64,000 nucleotides of DNA from NCBI RefSeq assembly GCF_039555335.1, contig NC_092631.1, positions 2,542,001 to 2,606,000 on the forward strand, in the 5' to 3' direction. The DNA comes from Amphiura filiformis. Its lineage: Eukaryota; Echinodermata; Ophiuroidea; Amphilepidida; Amphiuridae. The first letter of the stretch is position 1. Each line of letters starts with the position of its first letter. Under the pieces are notes generated by a model. It worked only from the letters and a program-made list of their open reading frames with translations. It ran no database searches and was not told the origin of the DNA. A program made the translations under genes and the position numbers. Of this stretch, positions 12,144 to 22,142 are shown in pieces.

Positions 12144-12160
12144 CTGCAATAAAATGTATA

Positions 12161-12312
12161 TAAAATATAATATAGTATAATATAATATAGTATAATATAA
12201 TATAATATAATATAATATAATATAATATAATATAATATAATATAATGCAATATAATAAAATACTAAATAATAATATACTATAATACTAATCAATAATAAA
12301 ATAAAATATAAT
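12161..12312. repeat. (TATAA)n microsatellite, second copy
   Basis: Paralogous to 10311-10467 but without the internal inversion. It forces long Tyr/Ile/Leu-rich open frames on the minus strand that are not genes. Confidence 0.9.
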
Positions 12313-12384
12313 GTCACTACTATATAAAAATTAAAATTAATAAAACTTACACATTTTGAATTCAATATTTGTTAAAGTTATGAG

Positions 12385-12725
12385 AAAAGCGCCAAAATTG
12401 ATTTTCCACGCCAATTTTTCGGCCCACCTGGGGTCCACCATAACAACTTACCCTAAATATCCAAAATCCAAAATTGCATATTTGCGTTCTAAAGACACAA
12501 AACTAGACCAGGTTGTCTCAAATTCGTTTTAAAATATACCTTAAAATATCCACAATTTTGGTCAAAATTTTTTTTAAAAAGAGCTAAATTTTGATTCATT
12601 TTGAAAAGTAGAAAAACTGTATGATATAAATCGCCACAGTCTTAGGTGACCTGTTCAGTGATTCTTCCGTTTTAGTGATCGCTCCCGTTTATATTATACG
12701 GCTGATTGTTTTCCCTATAAATAAA
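12385..12725 (-). repeat. Right arm, segment 2, of the long inverted repeat
   Basis: Reverse complement of 8150-8470. It starts within a few bases of the end of the duplicated FAMeT segment. The stretch 12726-12965 between right-arm segments has no counterpart on the left. Confidence 0.75.
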
Positions 12726-12969
12726 CGTTGTTGGTCATCTACCTTGAAAAAAAATGCTACCAACGTTCAAACAATTTTAAAGTCAGCATAAATGTTGGTA
12801 TTACATTATTTTGAAAATTTTTAATTAATTCCAGAAATATTATACACGAGTGAGCCACTGAGTGACAATAAGATTGCTTTGAAACCCAATTTAGCCTCTC
12901 GTATGGCTTAGCGGTGGACGCTAAAACCATACACTCCTGGTTAGAAACCCCGGTAGGGTATTTCTCTTT

Positions 12970-13812
12970 TACTTTTGATTTTATTTTAACTCGGGTTTTT
13001 TTTTTTTTTTTTTTATTTTTTTTTTTCTCTGGTTTTTTTTTTTTTTTTTCTTAATCCTAGGTTTTATAATTTCGTTAAAGCCTTATTTCAATTTCGTTAT
13101 TTTTGGCCAAAAATTATGAAAATATCTGCCATGAGGTTTTTCTGGTCATTTGAAGCAGATAAAGTGAAAGAAAAAGAAAACACCAATTATGTTGACCATT
13201 ACAGCTGTTCTACGGGGAATTTAATGTCTTAATAAGACATCAAAGAGGCACTCAAATTTGGCTGATTCCAAGAAATGACAAATATGCCATAAAATCAGAT
13301 TTTAAAGGAAAATCATTCGTGCATTTATGGCTGAATCTCATGATTTGATAAACGCATAGAAAAAATTGAAGGGAAGACAGTGTTAACAAATGTATTGCAT
13401 TGATATTGAAAAATAACTATAAATGACACACAAACACCCTCAACCCCATAACAAAACAAGAGAGAAAAAGATTCCAAAACAAAACGGTAGGGGTTCGTTC
13501 GAACCTTGAAGCTCTGGTACTAAAGGCAAATGTGTTAACCACTTCACCACAACAGCCTGCTACAAAATATTCGTGCTTTTTTGCAACCTTGTTTCTTATT
13601 CAGAGTCTCACTCAATAACAATCATTTTAAAACTGATTTGACGTCCGTATAATGAGGTGATATTACTTTTTATATTGGCTTCAATATTTTGCAAGACAAA
13701 ACAGTGTTTTGCATTAATAAATAAACATCACATGATCACTAGACGATTATTAATGGATATGGACAGGGCCGGCTGCACTGGTCACCAATGGTCACGCATG
13801 ATTTCGACACAG
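12970..13812 (-). repeat. Right arm, segment 1, of the long inverted repeat
   Basis: Reverse complement of 6718-7555, with expanded poly-T tracts at 12998-13050. It carries the inverted tRNA-like block at about 13495-13562. Its outer end at about 13812 adjoins the palindromic minisatellite. Confidence 0.75.
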
Positions 13813-14236
13813 TTTTCAGTCCGACACGCCGTCAGTCCGAATCCGAAATACACTGCGCTAGTCCGAATTTGGAAAACACTTCTTCAGTCCGACACTGCGC
13901 TAGTCCGAAACTAAATACCATGGCGCTAGTCCAAAACTGAAAACTACAGTGCTCTCCTGAATCTGAAAAACACTGCGCTAGTCCGAATCTGAAAAACACT
14001 GCGCTAGTCCGAATATCAGACTAGCGTAGTGTTTCCACAATTCAGATTCGGACTAGCTCAGTGTTTTTCAAATTCGGACTAGCGCAATGGTTTTCAGTTT
14101 CGGACTAGTGCACTACTTTTTAGTTGCGGACTAGCGCAGTGTCGGACTGAGGGAGTGTTTTCCAGATTCGGACTAGCGCAGTGGTTTTCAATTTCGGACT
14201 AGCGCAATGGTTTTCATTTTCGGACTCAGTGCACTG
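13813..14236. repeat. Palindromic minisatellite (CACTGCGCTAGTCCGAA units)
   Basis: About six units of 25-35 bp with core CACTGCGCTAGTCCGAA run rightward to about 14013. They are followed by the same number in reverse complement (CGGACTAGCGCAGTG) to about 14236. The centre of symmetry is near 14017 (TCCGAATATCAGACTAGCG). The whole block could fold into a cruciform with arms of about 200 bp. Confidence 0.85.
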
Positions 14237-14473
14237 CTTTTATGAAGGCACCATGTCAACAATGCCTAGAAAAGTTGCTTTTTGCCTTGTAAAAGTACGT
14301 AATTTTTTCGCCACTTCCTGCTATCAGCATGGAAGCATGTCGATTCGGCCAAACCAATTCGTCCCCAGTTGACTTGGCCATATGCCAATTCATGCATTTG
14401 GCCCCAAGCTAAGTCAGCCACAAAACAATTCGATATTGACCAAAAGGGATAAACGATTTAATATGTTAATGAA

Positions 14474-14640
14474 TATATGTGACCGTCCATCACGAAACAG
14501 CTGTAAAGTCGGCTCGCGGTCAATTTTGTTTTATTTCGTGTTTAGAAATTAATATATCATAAGCTTTAAAATGAAAAATCATTTGACTCAAACGATATCC
14601 AGAAGTAAAAAAAAGAGGATTAAGTGCACAACGTACAAAA
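14474..14640 (+). mobile_element. MITE family 1, left-end fragment
   Basis: Begins TGTGACCGTCCATCACG and keeps the GGTCAATTTTGTTTTATTTC block and GATATCCAGAAG motif, then diverges into the tandem repeat that follows. Confidence 0.65.
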
Positions 14641-15210
14641 AAGTGACTATATCTCATTAACCGATGATCATACAGATATGCGACCACTGACTTTTTTCTT
14701 CCCTTATGACCAGAGGAAAAGTTCGACATATGGCACGACTCGAGGATATTTGGTTAAAAAGATAGAGGGTTAAGTGCACAAGTGACTATATCTCATATTA
14801 ACCAATGATCCTACAGATATGCGACCACTGACTTTTCTGTTCCCTATGACCAGAGGAAAAATTTGACATATGGCACGACTCTCTAGGATATTTGGTTAAA
14901 AATATTTAAAAAAAAGTGACTATATCTTATTAACCAATGATCCTACAGATATGCGACCACTGACTTTTTTTTTCGTTCCTTATGACCAAGGTTATTAATA
15001 GACATTCCACAGTTCACACAAGTCAATTTCTTGGCCAAATTTAACTATTTCGTGATTTTCTCCACTTTTAAGCCCGTGTTGTGAGGGCCACAAACTGCGG
15101 CTACGTACAGAAACGCGAACGCTGACTTGTTTTGTTCTTTATGACCAGAGGAAAAGTTCGACATATCACACGACTCTTTAGGATATTTGGTTTAAAAGAT
15201 AGAGGGCTAT
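14640..15210 (+). repeat. Tandem repeats of about 140 bp
   Basis: Three to four degenerate units share GTGACTATATCT, ACAGATATGCGACCACTGAC, TATGACCAGAGGAAAA and CGACATATGGCACGACTC. Units start near 14640, 14772 and 14923, with a partial one at about 15125. They grew out of the MITE fragment at their left. Confidence 0.7.
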
Positions 15211-15958
15211 TGCACAAAGTACAACGAATTGGTTTGTGACCGAATGCAAGACATCAAATATACAGATTTGGTTATGGAGAAAATCATTTGGCCAATTTTT
15301 TGTACATCAATATACAGGGTTCGAATTGGCATGTGGGCGATTTGGTTTGGGGCTGAATAGTATCGATATCGATATTGATATTTTTACAGAGCACGTGATA
15401 TTTCGATATGATGATTCGAATTGTCACGTGATCGTCGAGGTGTCAGTTCTGCAGGAACTGACACAAAAAAATCCTGAAGAAGGCTAGAGACTGGACCTTC
15501 CTGATGGATGAGGAGCACAAGGTGATCTTAGACTAACCACAGACTATTCGATGCAAACCTTAAAATGCGTAACAAACGTTAATAATTAATTGACGGGTGT
15601 GTGCATCCTAGGTCGCCGGTCGAACAGTAGCGTGACCGGGGTCTCGACATTGCCTTATGAACTCTCGCCCTCCTGATAATAACCTTTAGACACTGGCAGG
15701 AAATGACAGGAACTCACATGACAGGAACTCACATTTCCTGTCATGTGACAGGACTGACTCACATTTCATAATGACCTTTGTATGACCTTTGAACTCCAGT
15801 TGGTAACTTAATATTTATGGCTCGTGTCACATGTCAGGTTTGGATCATTGATGCTGGTTTTTCTATCAACCACGATCATTGCAATAGTTTATCTTTGTAT
15901 TAACCGTTCCAGCCACATAATTTTTAAAATAAATATCAAGAGTGTTATCACGACTTAC

Positions 15959-16234
15959 CTGGTTCAAGGTCCCAGTCCCCACAGAACTTAAAGCTGCCTT
16001 CGCTTCCCCAGCCAGTAGATATTCCGACATAATTAACGTCAATGCTGCCTGTGTTTTGGAAGCTCATGACAGATGTCTCATCACTAAATACCTCCACCAA
16101 ATCGTCTCCAAATGACACACGAAACTGACGATATTCTGTGGCGCTCAAAATCGCGGGGGTATTCGGAAAGACTAGGTTTTCGCATTGTTTGCAAAGACGA
16201 ATAGATGATTTCTGGTTTCCCCAACCTCCAATTA
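15959..16234 (-). CDS. FAMeT-like domain exon B3 (C-terminal half of module 3)
   Basis: A 276-base exon between a TTTCTGCAG acceptor and a GTAAGTCG donor, phase 1 on both sides. It starts VIGGWGNQKSSIRLCKQC, continues SATEYRQFRVSFGDDLVEVF and ends NYVGISTGWGSEGSFKFC then GDWDLEP. All Methyltransf_FA signatures are present. Cysteines in the LCKQC and FCGDW segments may form disulfides, fitting an extracellular module. Duplicated at 20335-20610. Confidence 0.87.
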
Positions 16235-16806
16235 CTGCAGAAACAATGAAGGAAATATATTATTGTATCCTGTCGTAAAAAATATTGGTTATTCTCTCTC
16301 AAAAAGTGATAGGGAATAGGGATTATAACATTTTATAGATATGTCTGCATAATTGGTAGCCATCAGTTTACAGTGAACAATGAGGGGAATATTAGTCGTT
16401 ACAATAATCATGATAATTGATCAATCTCTCTCAAAAAAGTGATAGGGAATATGGATTATAAACATTTTATAGATATGTCTGCATACAGGCTGTATCAAAA
16501 TGATTGGTACCCATCAGTTTCCAGTGATATGGACATGACTGTCACAGCAAAATGCAACATAGGATTCTCATAATTTGTTGATTAATTAAACAGACATATA
16601 GGGCCTAACTACGGTATATATTGTGATCATTTCAAGAAGACTCTGTACTGCATTTGGAAGAAAGAGACTTTTCAATAACCATCAAAACTGACTGGTACTA
16701 ATCACTTTCATACAACCTGTACTTCCTCGAAGCATGAGAACTCTATTGCTGTTGAACTCTATTTTTATACCCAAACGCAGAAAAAGTCCGCTGATTTTCA
16801 ACCTAC

Positions 16807-16965
16807 CAATTTCATACATGGTCTCGGCATCTCCTTCGATCGGCGACAAGGCGATATGTACATCGTTGTTAGCACGAACACTAAACGTAAAGCTCGTCGC
16901 TCCTTCTGGTACAGGCCCCAGGTATTGGTATTTATAGTCATTCGGTGTGTTAATGGGTTGGCAGT
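16807..16965 (-). CDS. FAMeT-like domain exon A3 (N-terminal half of module 3)
   Basis: A 159-base exon encoding CQPINTPNDYKYQYLGP, then ATSFTFSVRANNDVHIALSP, ending AETMYEI and joining exon B3 in frame as MYEIVIGGW. It ends at a GTAGGTT donor, phase 1. The acceptor is odd: compared with the duplicate (21113-21271), about 55 bp were inserted directly upstream of the AG in the transcribed direction. The insert (about 16968-17024) looks like a LINE 3' tail with GAATGAAATAAAGATTGATT on the plus strand. It displaces the original pyrimidine-rich tract, so splicing may be weakened. Confidence 0.82.
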
Positions 16966-17160
16966 CTATTGCTGTTGTTGCATTGTTGTATTTTTGAATG
17001 AAATAAAGATTGATTGATATTATTCAAAGATAATCAATATGAAAAATGCGAGGGGGAATCATCATCAAAATTCATATGCATTGGTGCACAAATGTCACAG
17101 GCCTACTCCGATTTGGGGTCAACGGTGTTTCATGGGACATTTCCAGTCATTAACCAAATA

Positions 17161-17668
17161 CAGTAAACCAAAAATTTAAGGTACCAGCTGTGTTCACCTC
17201 CTGTATATCCTAAACAAAGACATATATGTCATAATTGGAACCAACAGCTAATAGCTGCATCTTTCAGCAAAAGACCTCATTCGTTGAAATTGTTCAAGAA
17301 ATAAAGACACAGCGATCCCAAAACCCAAGGACGATACCAATTTAAAAGTTGCAGTTTGCTGCATTAAAAGGCCCTATTGATTTATACACAAAGTGTTCGT
17401 GGACGAGAGAACAAGTGCTGCTCTTCCATTAACTAGCTAGTGTCGTGCTTTCATTGATTAGAACACAAAAGTGCAACTTTTGATTTCGTTTCTTCATTAG
17501 GTTTTAGATCACCGTTTCTTTAATTCTCAACCAATTTCAACAAATAAGGTCTTAAATCAGAGCTAAAGAGGACAGGTATTGACTGCTTGTTTTAATTTTG
17601 ACATATTTGTCTTTATTTAGGATATACAGGGGTGACCATAACTGATACCTTAATTTTTTGGCTTACTG
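17161..17668. mobile_element. mariner-like MITE with TA target duplication
   Basis: Begins CAGTAAACCAAAAATTTAAG and its right end is the imperfect reverse complement (CTTAATTTTTTGGCTTACTG). Similarity between the ends continues for about 70 bp to a TCCTGTATATCCTAAACAAA motif. TA dinucleotides flank both sides. The paralogous segment at about 21405-21412 has the uninterrupted target ACCAAATACTTTC, an empty site. Length about 508 bp, no transposase frame. Terminal sequence and TA target suggest Tc1/mariner mobilisation. Confidence 0.85.
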
Positions 17669-17673
17669 TACGT

Positions 17674-18034
17674 TAGGCAAAAAAAAAAATATTGTTGTGT
17701 TGCCCTCAAGTGGGAAAATGGGAAAGTTGGGTCGGACGGTCGTATTTTTTTTTTTTTTTTAATTTTTTTTAAACCTTCAGTTTTTAAAAATCCCTCAAAT
17801 ATTAAATAATGCTTCTTCAATTAGGGACATTTGTCAATTTTGACTTCTGGATACCTGTTAGACATCAATTAAAGACTAGTCTTTCAATAAAATATTAATT
17901 TTAAGTGAAAAACATTGATTTTTTGAACAAATCTGTAAAAATCATCATTCCAAAAAAAAAAATTGCGACCCTGATTTTTCAGGATTTAGGGTCGGACGGT
18001 TGAGGGCAACACAACAATTTTTTTTTTTGGCCTA
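17674..18034. mobile_element. Second inverted-repeat element (TAGGCAAAAA termini)
   Basis: Left end TAGGC then poly-A then TATTGTTGTGTTGCCCTCAA; right end is the reverse complement TTGAGGGCAACACAACAAT then poly-T then GGCCTA. GGGTCGGACGGT also appears near both ends. About 360 bp, abutting the mariner-like MITE, and absent from the paralogous segment at 21.4 kb. Confidence 0.7.
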
Positions 18035-18594
18035 ATTTTGGACTATATAAAACAGTGTCAAAATGTATTATTATTATAGTATACAACATTACGTTTGGGT
18101 TTTGGAAAGAACCTTCTGTTAAATCATGCATGACTCAATTACAAATCTCTACATCCCTTTCTTCTTGTCTATTGATATTTTGAATAGTGTTTATCTTTCC
18201 CTAATAGATAGCGCCCTGATCGATTCTTCCTGCATATCAATATGCTTCATTTACATTACATTACAGAGATCGAACACTAATCCCTACCATAACAAACCAT
18301 GTATACAATGATCACATATATTACAGGTGATATAACAGGTCTATTAGATTAGTAAACTATGATCTATTTGCAAGTATTATAATATATTGATTGAGCAGGA
18401 AAGATGTGATACTATTTTTTGTATAGTAGTCTAGTTGCCGGCGTCAGGTATACATAGAATGGTTTTTTTTATGATGATGACATGTATGATGCAAACTCAT
18501 AGGTGTTGTGCGTTTGGCAATTTGGGAGGGGTGGGGTTCAAAATGACCCCATAGGATTATAAAATCAAAATTTCAATTGCTCAAATACCTCTTT

Positions 18595-18629
18595 CAAATA
18601 TATCAATTTTTTACATAAATAAACAAAAA

Positions 18630-18660
<31 letters not shown>

Positions 18661-18785
18661 ACGAACAAATTGAACAAATTGTAGCGTAGCATTAAAATCA
18701 TAAATATAACCATTGCTGGCAGGAGGACTCGAACCAACGATATTGACATCAGCAGTCTGATGTTCTACCATTGAGTTATGACAGC
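18595..18785 (-). repeat. tRNA-derived SINE with (TTTA)n tail
   Basis: On the minus strand a 71-base tRNA-like head (18785 to 18715) has pairing ends GCTGTCA and TGCCAGC, a D-arm-like ACTCAATGGTAGAAC, an ACATC/GATGT stem around the anticodon position and a B box GGTTCGAGTCC. A short body and a (TTTA)n tract (plus strand 18631-18660) follow. The loop is one base too long and the T stem is mismatched, so I read it as a SINE rather than a working tRNA gene. Confidence 0.6.
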
Positions 18786-19066
18786 ATCTAGTGATGAGGG
18801 TCGAGTTTTTAGCTTATATAGTGTTTGTCTGTGATAATGCCGCCTCGTGAAAGAAATAAATATAAAATCTCAATTTTTAATTTAAATTGATTTGATAATT
18901 TTCTAACCTATATTTTCTTCAGAGCAGGGACAAATATTTCCCCTTTTATCCAATTTGACCGCTAAATAAGAATCTATATACTTCTTTTATTACTAATTTA
19001 ATTCCGCGATTTGTTCCATTAAGCAATATCAGAGATTAATGTCAAGCATCTCACAGCAGATATTTA

Positions 19067-19133
19067 GTTGGCATAGTGGTTTTGCACAGTGCTTTTTAAC
19101 CGGGAGGTACCGAGATCGATTCCCACCTCTGCC
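19067..19133 (+). repeat. tRNA-like sequence, possible SINE head
   Basis: TTGGCATAGTGGTTTTGCAC resembles an A box and GAGATCGATTCCCACCTC a degenerate B box and T arm. Cloverleaf pairing is incomplete. A fragment of MITE family 1 follows about 55 bp downstream. Confidence 0.4.
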
Positions 19134-19187
19134 TGTAATTTTTTTAAAGACTGGGAAATAATAACCTGACATTCGCCGCTGACATTC

Positions 19188-19505
19188 GTACTGCAGAAGC
19201 GGAGTTATAACTTGTTAAACTTTGCTCCTTCCGTAAAAGGGTACATTATTTTGGCACTTCATTATTTCTTTTTTTCCACATTGCTGGTATTAAATATCAA
19301 ATGGTCATAATTGGCGGTCACTTCAAATCACCCCCAACTGAACGAGGTTCAGGAATGTCCTCTCATTGTTAATTGTTGGTTAGCCCACCACTTGAACAGG
19401 ATTTAGCCAAAGCAAACAAAGACTTAAGCTTTTTACTAATGCTATACATAAGTATAAGCTTATTATCCTCTTCAACAATAGGATTAAAGATTGGTGCTTG
19501 ACTGG
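19188..19505 (+). mobile_element. MITE family 1, internal fragment
   Basis: Starts at the CAGAAGCGGAGTTATAA motif and continues through TTTGCTCCTTC, TTCCACATTGCTGGTA and CACTTGAACAGGATTTAGCC, in the order seen in full copies. Neither terminal repeat is present. Confidence 0.7.
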
Positions 19506-19763
19506 AATTACGTGCTAGTGTCATTGGTTATTGTTAAAAGGCAATAAGGTGTGTAATTGCAATATTTCCTCTGAATAGGACAGACTCTCTACATCGAACC
19601 ATGGATGCTGAAGGTTCGCAATACTGTTATTAGCTGTTATTTAGGGGAAGGTATCTTCCAACCCCAATTTCAAATGAATATTGAATGTTTATGAGATCAC
19701 TGCGTCGGGTGTATCACACACTAGGTTCTCTTGAATTTTTGACATTTCTGAGAAAATTGGTGT

Positions 19764-20109
19764 TATCGTTCTTTTTATGGAGCTCTTCCAATTCAACAAA
19801 TTACATACCTCAATTTTTCCTAAATAATTAGTTATAAAATGTTAAACTAGAACTAGTTATAATTTTTATAATTTTCGTATTTCACATATTGAACTATCTT
19901 AGATAATTCGGTATGTGAAAACTATGATTTTCCTGATATCGTTCTTTTTATGGAGCTCTTCCAATTCAACAAATTACATACCTCAATTTTTCCTAAATAA
20001 TTAGTTATAAAATGTTAAACTAGAACTAGTTATAATTTTTATAATTTTCGTATTTCACATATTGAACTATCTTAGATAATTCGGTATGTGAAAACTATGA
20101 TTTTCCTGA
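19764..20109 (+). repeat. Two tandem 173-bp copies
   Basis: The block starting TATCGTTCTTTTTATGG at 19764 repeats at 19937 with no difference I could find across 173 bp. A third partial start (TATCGT) closes the array at 20110. Identity implies a very recent duplication or an assembly duplication. Confidence 0.9.
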
Positions 20110-20282
20110 TATCGTATTTAAAGTGCATTTCATCTAGAGATAGACCAGTATGCATGTATGTGATGCGTATAAAATCACGTCACCTTTCGCGAAATCGAGA
20201 TAGCCCCAAGATAGGCCAGTATTATGATGAACATTTATATGGGATAGACCGAGATAGAACTGTATGCAACGTTATCATTAAT

Positions 20283-20320
20283 CACTCCTGATATTTATTT
20301 TTCAATAAATATCAGGAGTG
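20283..20320. repeat. Perfect hairpin at the duplication edge
   Basis: Arms CACTCCTGATATTTATT and its exact reverse complement AATAAATATCAGGAGTG are separated by four bases (TTTC). The right arm is the first part of the duplicated FAMeT segment (15930 has AATAAATATCAAGAGTG), so the hairpin straddles the duplication breakpoint. Confidence 0.85.
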
Positions 20321-20334
20321 TTATCACGACTTAC

Positions 20335-20610
20335 CCGGTTCAAAGCCCCAGTCCCCACAAAACATAAAGCTGCCTTCGCTTCCCCAGCCAGTAGATATTC
20401 CGACATAATTAACGTCAATGCTGCCTGTGTTTTGGAATCTCATGACAGATGTCTCATCACTAAATACCTCCACCAAATCGTCTCCAAATGACACACGAAA
20501 CTGACGATATTCTGTGGCGCTCAAAATCGCGGGGGTATTCGGAAAGTCTAGGTTTTCGCATTGTTTGCAAAGACGAATAGATGATTTCTGGTTTCCCCAA
20601 CCTCCAATTA
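20335..20610 (-). CDS. FAMeT-like domain exon B4 (C-terminal half of module 4)
   Basis: Duplicate of exon B3 with the same 276-base length, splice sites and phase-1 borders. Differences are few: VMRFQN for VMSFQN, FMFCGDWGFEP for FKFCGDWDLEP, and an Asp where B3 has Val in the ENLxFP segment. Family signatures are intact. With exon A4 it is the most upstream module found in the direction of transcription. Confidence 0.87.
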
Positions 20611-21112
20611 CTGCAGAAACAATGAAGGAAATATATTATTGTATCCTGTCGTAAAAATTATTGGTTATTCTCTCTCAAATAGTGATAAGGAATAGGGATT
20701 ATAACATTTTATAGATATGTCTGCATTATTGGTAGCCATCAGTTTACAGTGAACAATGAGGGGAATATTAGTCGTTACAATAATCATGATAATTGATCAA
20801 TCTCTCTCAAAAAAGTGATAGGGAATATGGATTATAAACATTTTATAGATATGTCTGCATACAGGCTGTATCAAAATGATTGGTACCCATCAGTTTCCAG
20901 TGATATGGACATTACTGTCACAGCAAAATGCAACATAGGATTCTCATAATTTGTTGATTAATTAAACAGACATTTGGAAGAAAGAGACTTTTCAATAACC
21001 ATCAAAACTGACTGGTACTAATCACTTTCATACAACCTGTACTTCCTCGAAGCATGAGAACTCTATTGCTGTTGAACTCTATTTTTATACCCAAACGCAG
21101 AAAAAAACCTAC

Positions 21113-21271
21113 CAATTTCATACATGGTCTCGGCATCTCCTTCGATCGGCGACAAGGCGATATGTACATCGTTGTTAGCACGAACACTAAACGTAAAGCT
21201 CGTCGCTCCTTCTGGTACAGGCCCCAGGTATTGGTATTTATAGTCATTCGGTGTGTTAATGGGTTGGCAGG
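21113..21271 (-). CDS. FAMeT-like domain exon A4 (N-terminal half of module 4)
   Basis: Duplicate of exon A3, 159 bases, encoding CQPINTPNDYKYQYLGP and FTFSVRANNDVHIALSP and ending MYEI before a GTAGGTT donor. Here the acceptor region is uninterrupted (pyrimidine-rich, ending GAATAG), so A4 probably shows the ancestral arrangement. Upstream exons carrying a signal peptide are expected but were not recognised between here and 25.8 kb. Confidence 0.84.
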
Positions 21272-21613
21272 CTATTCAACGATAAACAATATGAAAATTT
21301 TGAGGGGGAATCAGCATCAAAATTCGTATGCATTTTACGCTATTATAGGCCTACTCCGATTTGTGGTCAAAGGTGTTTCATGGGACATTTCCAGTCATTG
21401 ACCAAATACTTTCAATAATTTGGGCCGATGTATAAGAGTGTCAAAATATCGTTAAAAGAGTACAATTTTGAAAATCGTTGGGAACAAATTACAAAACTCT
21501 GGTCAATTTTTAAGAAAAAGGGTGGGTGGTCTATATTCGGTGAGAGCTTGTCTCACATGAATCTTTTCCTGCATATTGCATTGTACAGTGGTGAGACTTT
21601 CACATATAATATT

Positions 21614-22142
21614 ATGTGACCGTCCACCCCAAACCGCTCGTAAAGTCGGCAAATTGTATTCTGAGTTAAGGTTGGTGCTACATGTTTCTCATTTTGCTAG
21701 TTCCAGTCAAACACCTTTTAATCCTATTGATGAAGAGGATTATTAGCTTCTACTTATGTATAGAATTCGTAAATAGCTCTAGTCTTTGTTTGCTTTGGCT
21801 AAATCCTGTTCAAGTGGTTTGTTAACCAACAATTAACAGTGAGAGGACATTCCTGAACCTCGTTGACTTGGAGATGATTTGAAGTGACCGCCAATTATGA
21901 CCATTTGATATTTAATACCAGCAATGTGGAAAAAGAGAAATAATGTAGCACCGAAATAATGTACCTTTTTGCTGAAGGAGCAAAGTTAAACAAACCATAA
22001 CACCGCTTCTGGATATCGTTTGAAATCAAATTATATATCATTATTGTAAAGCTTATGATAAATTATATATTGTCTAAACAAGGAAGAAAACAAAATTGAC
22101 CAGGGGCCGACTTTACCAGCGTTTCGTGGTGGACGGTCACAT
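21614..22142 (-). mobile_element. MITE family 1, full copy, inverted
   Basis: Bounded by TGTGACCGTCCACC and GTGGACGGTCACAT, the best-preserved ends in the window. The interior reads as the reverse complement of the 2744-3322 copy. Length about 530 bp, no coding capacity. Confidence 0.85.

Noticed and set aside
12897-12958. Possible further tRNA-like sequence (TGGCTTAGCGGTGGACGC, GGTTAGAAACCCCGG)
   Set aside because: The B box is degenerate and no cloverleaf forms, so it was not listed as a feature.
16734-16937. Plus-strand frames over FAMeT exons A3 and A4 (also 21054-21401)
   Set aside because: Antisense shadows of exons with clear domain signatures on the other strand.
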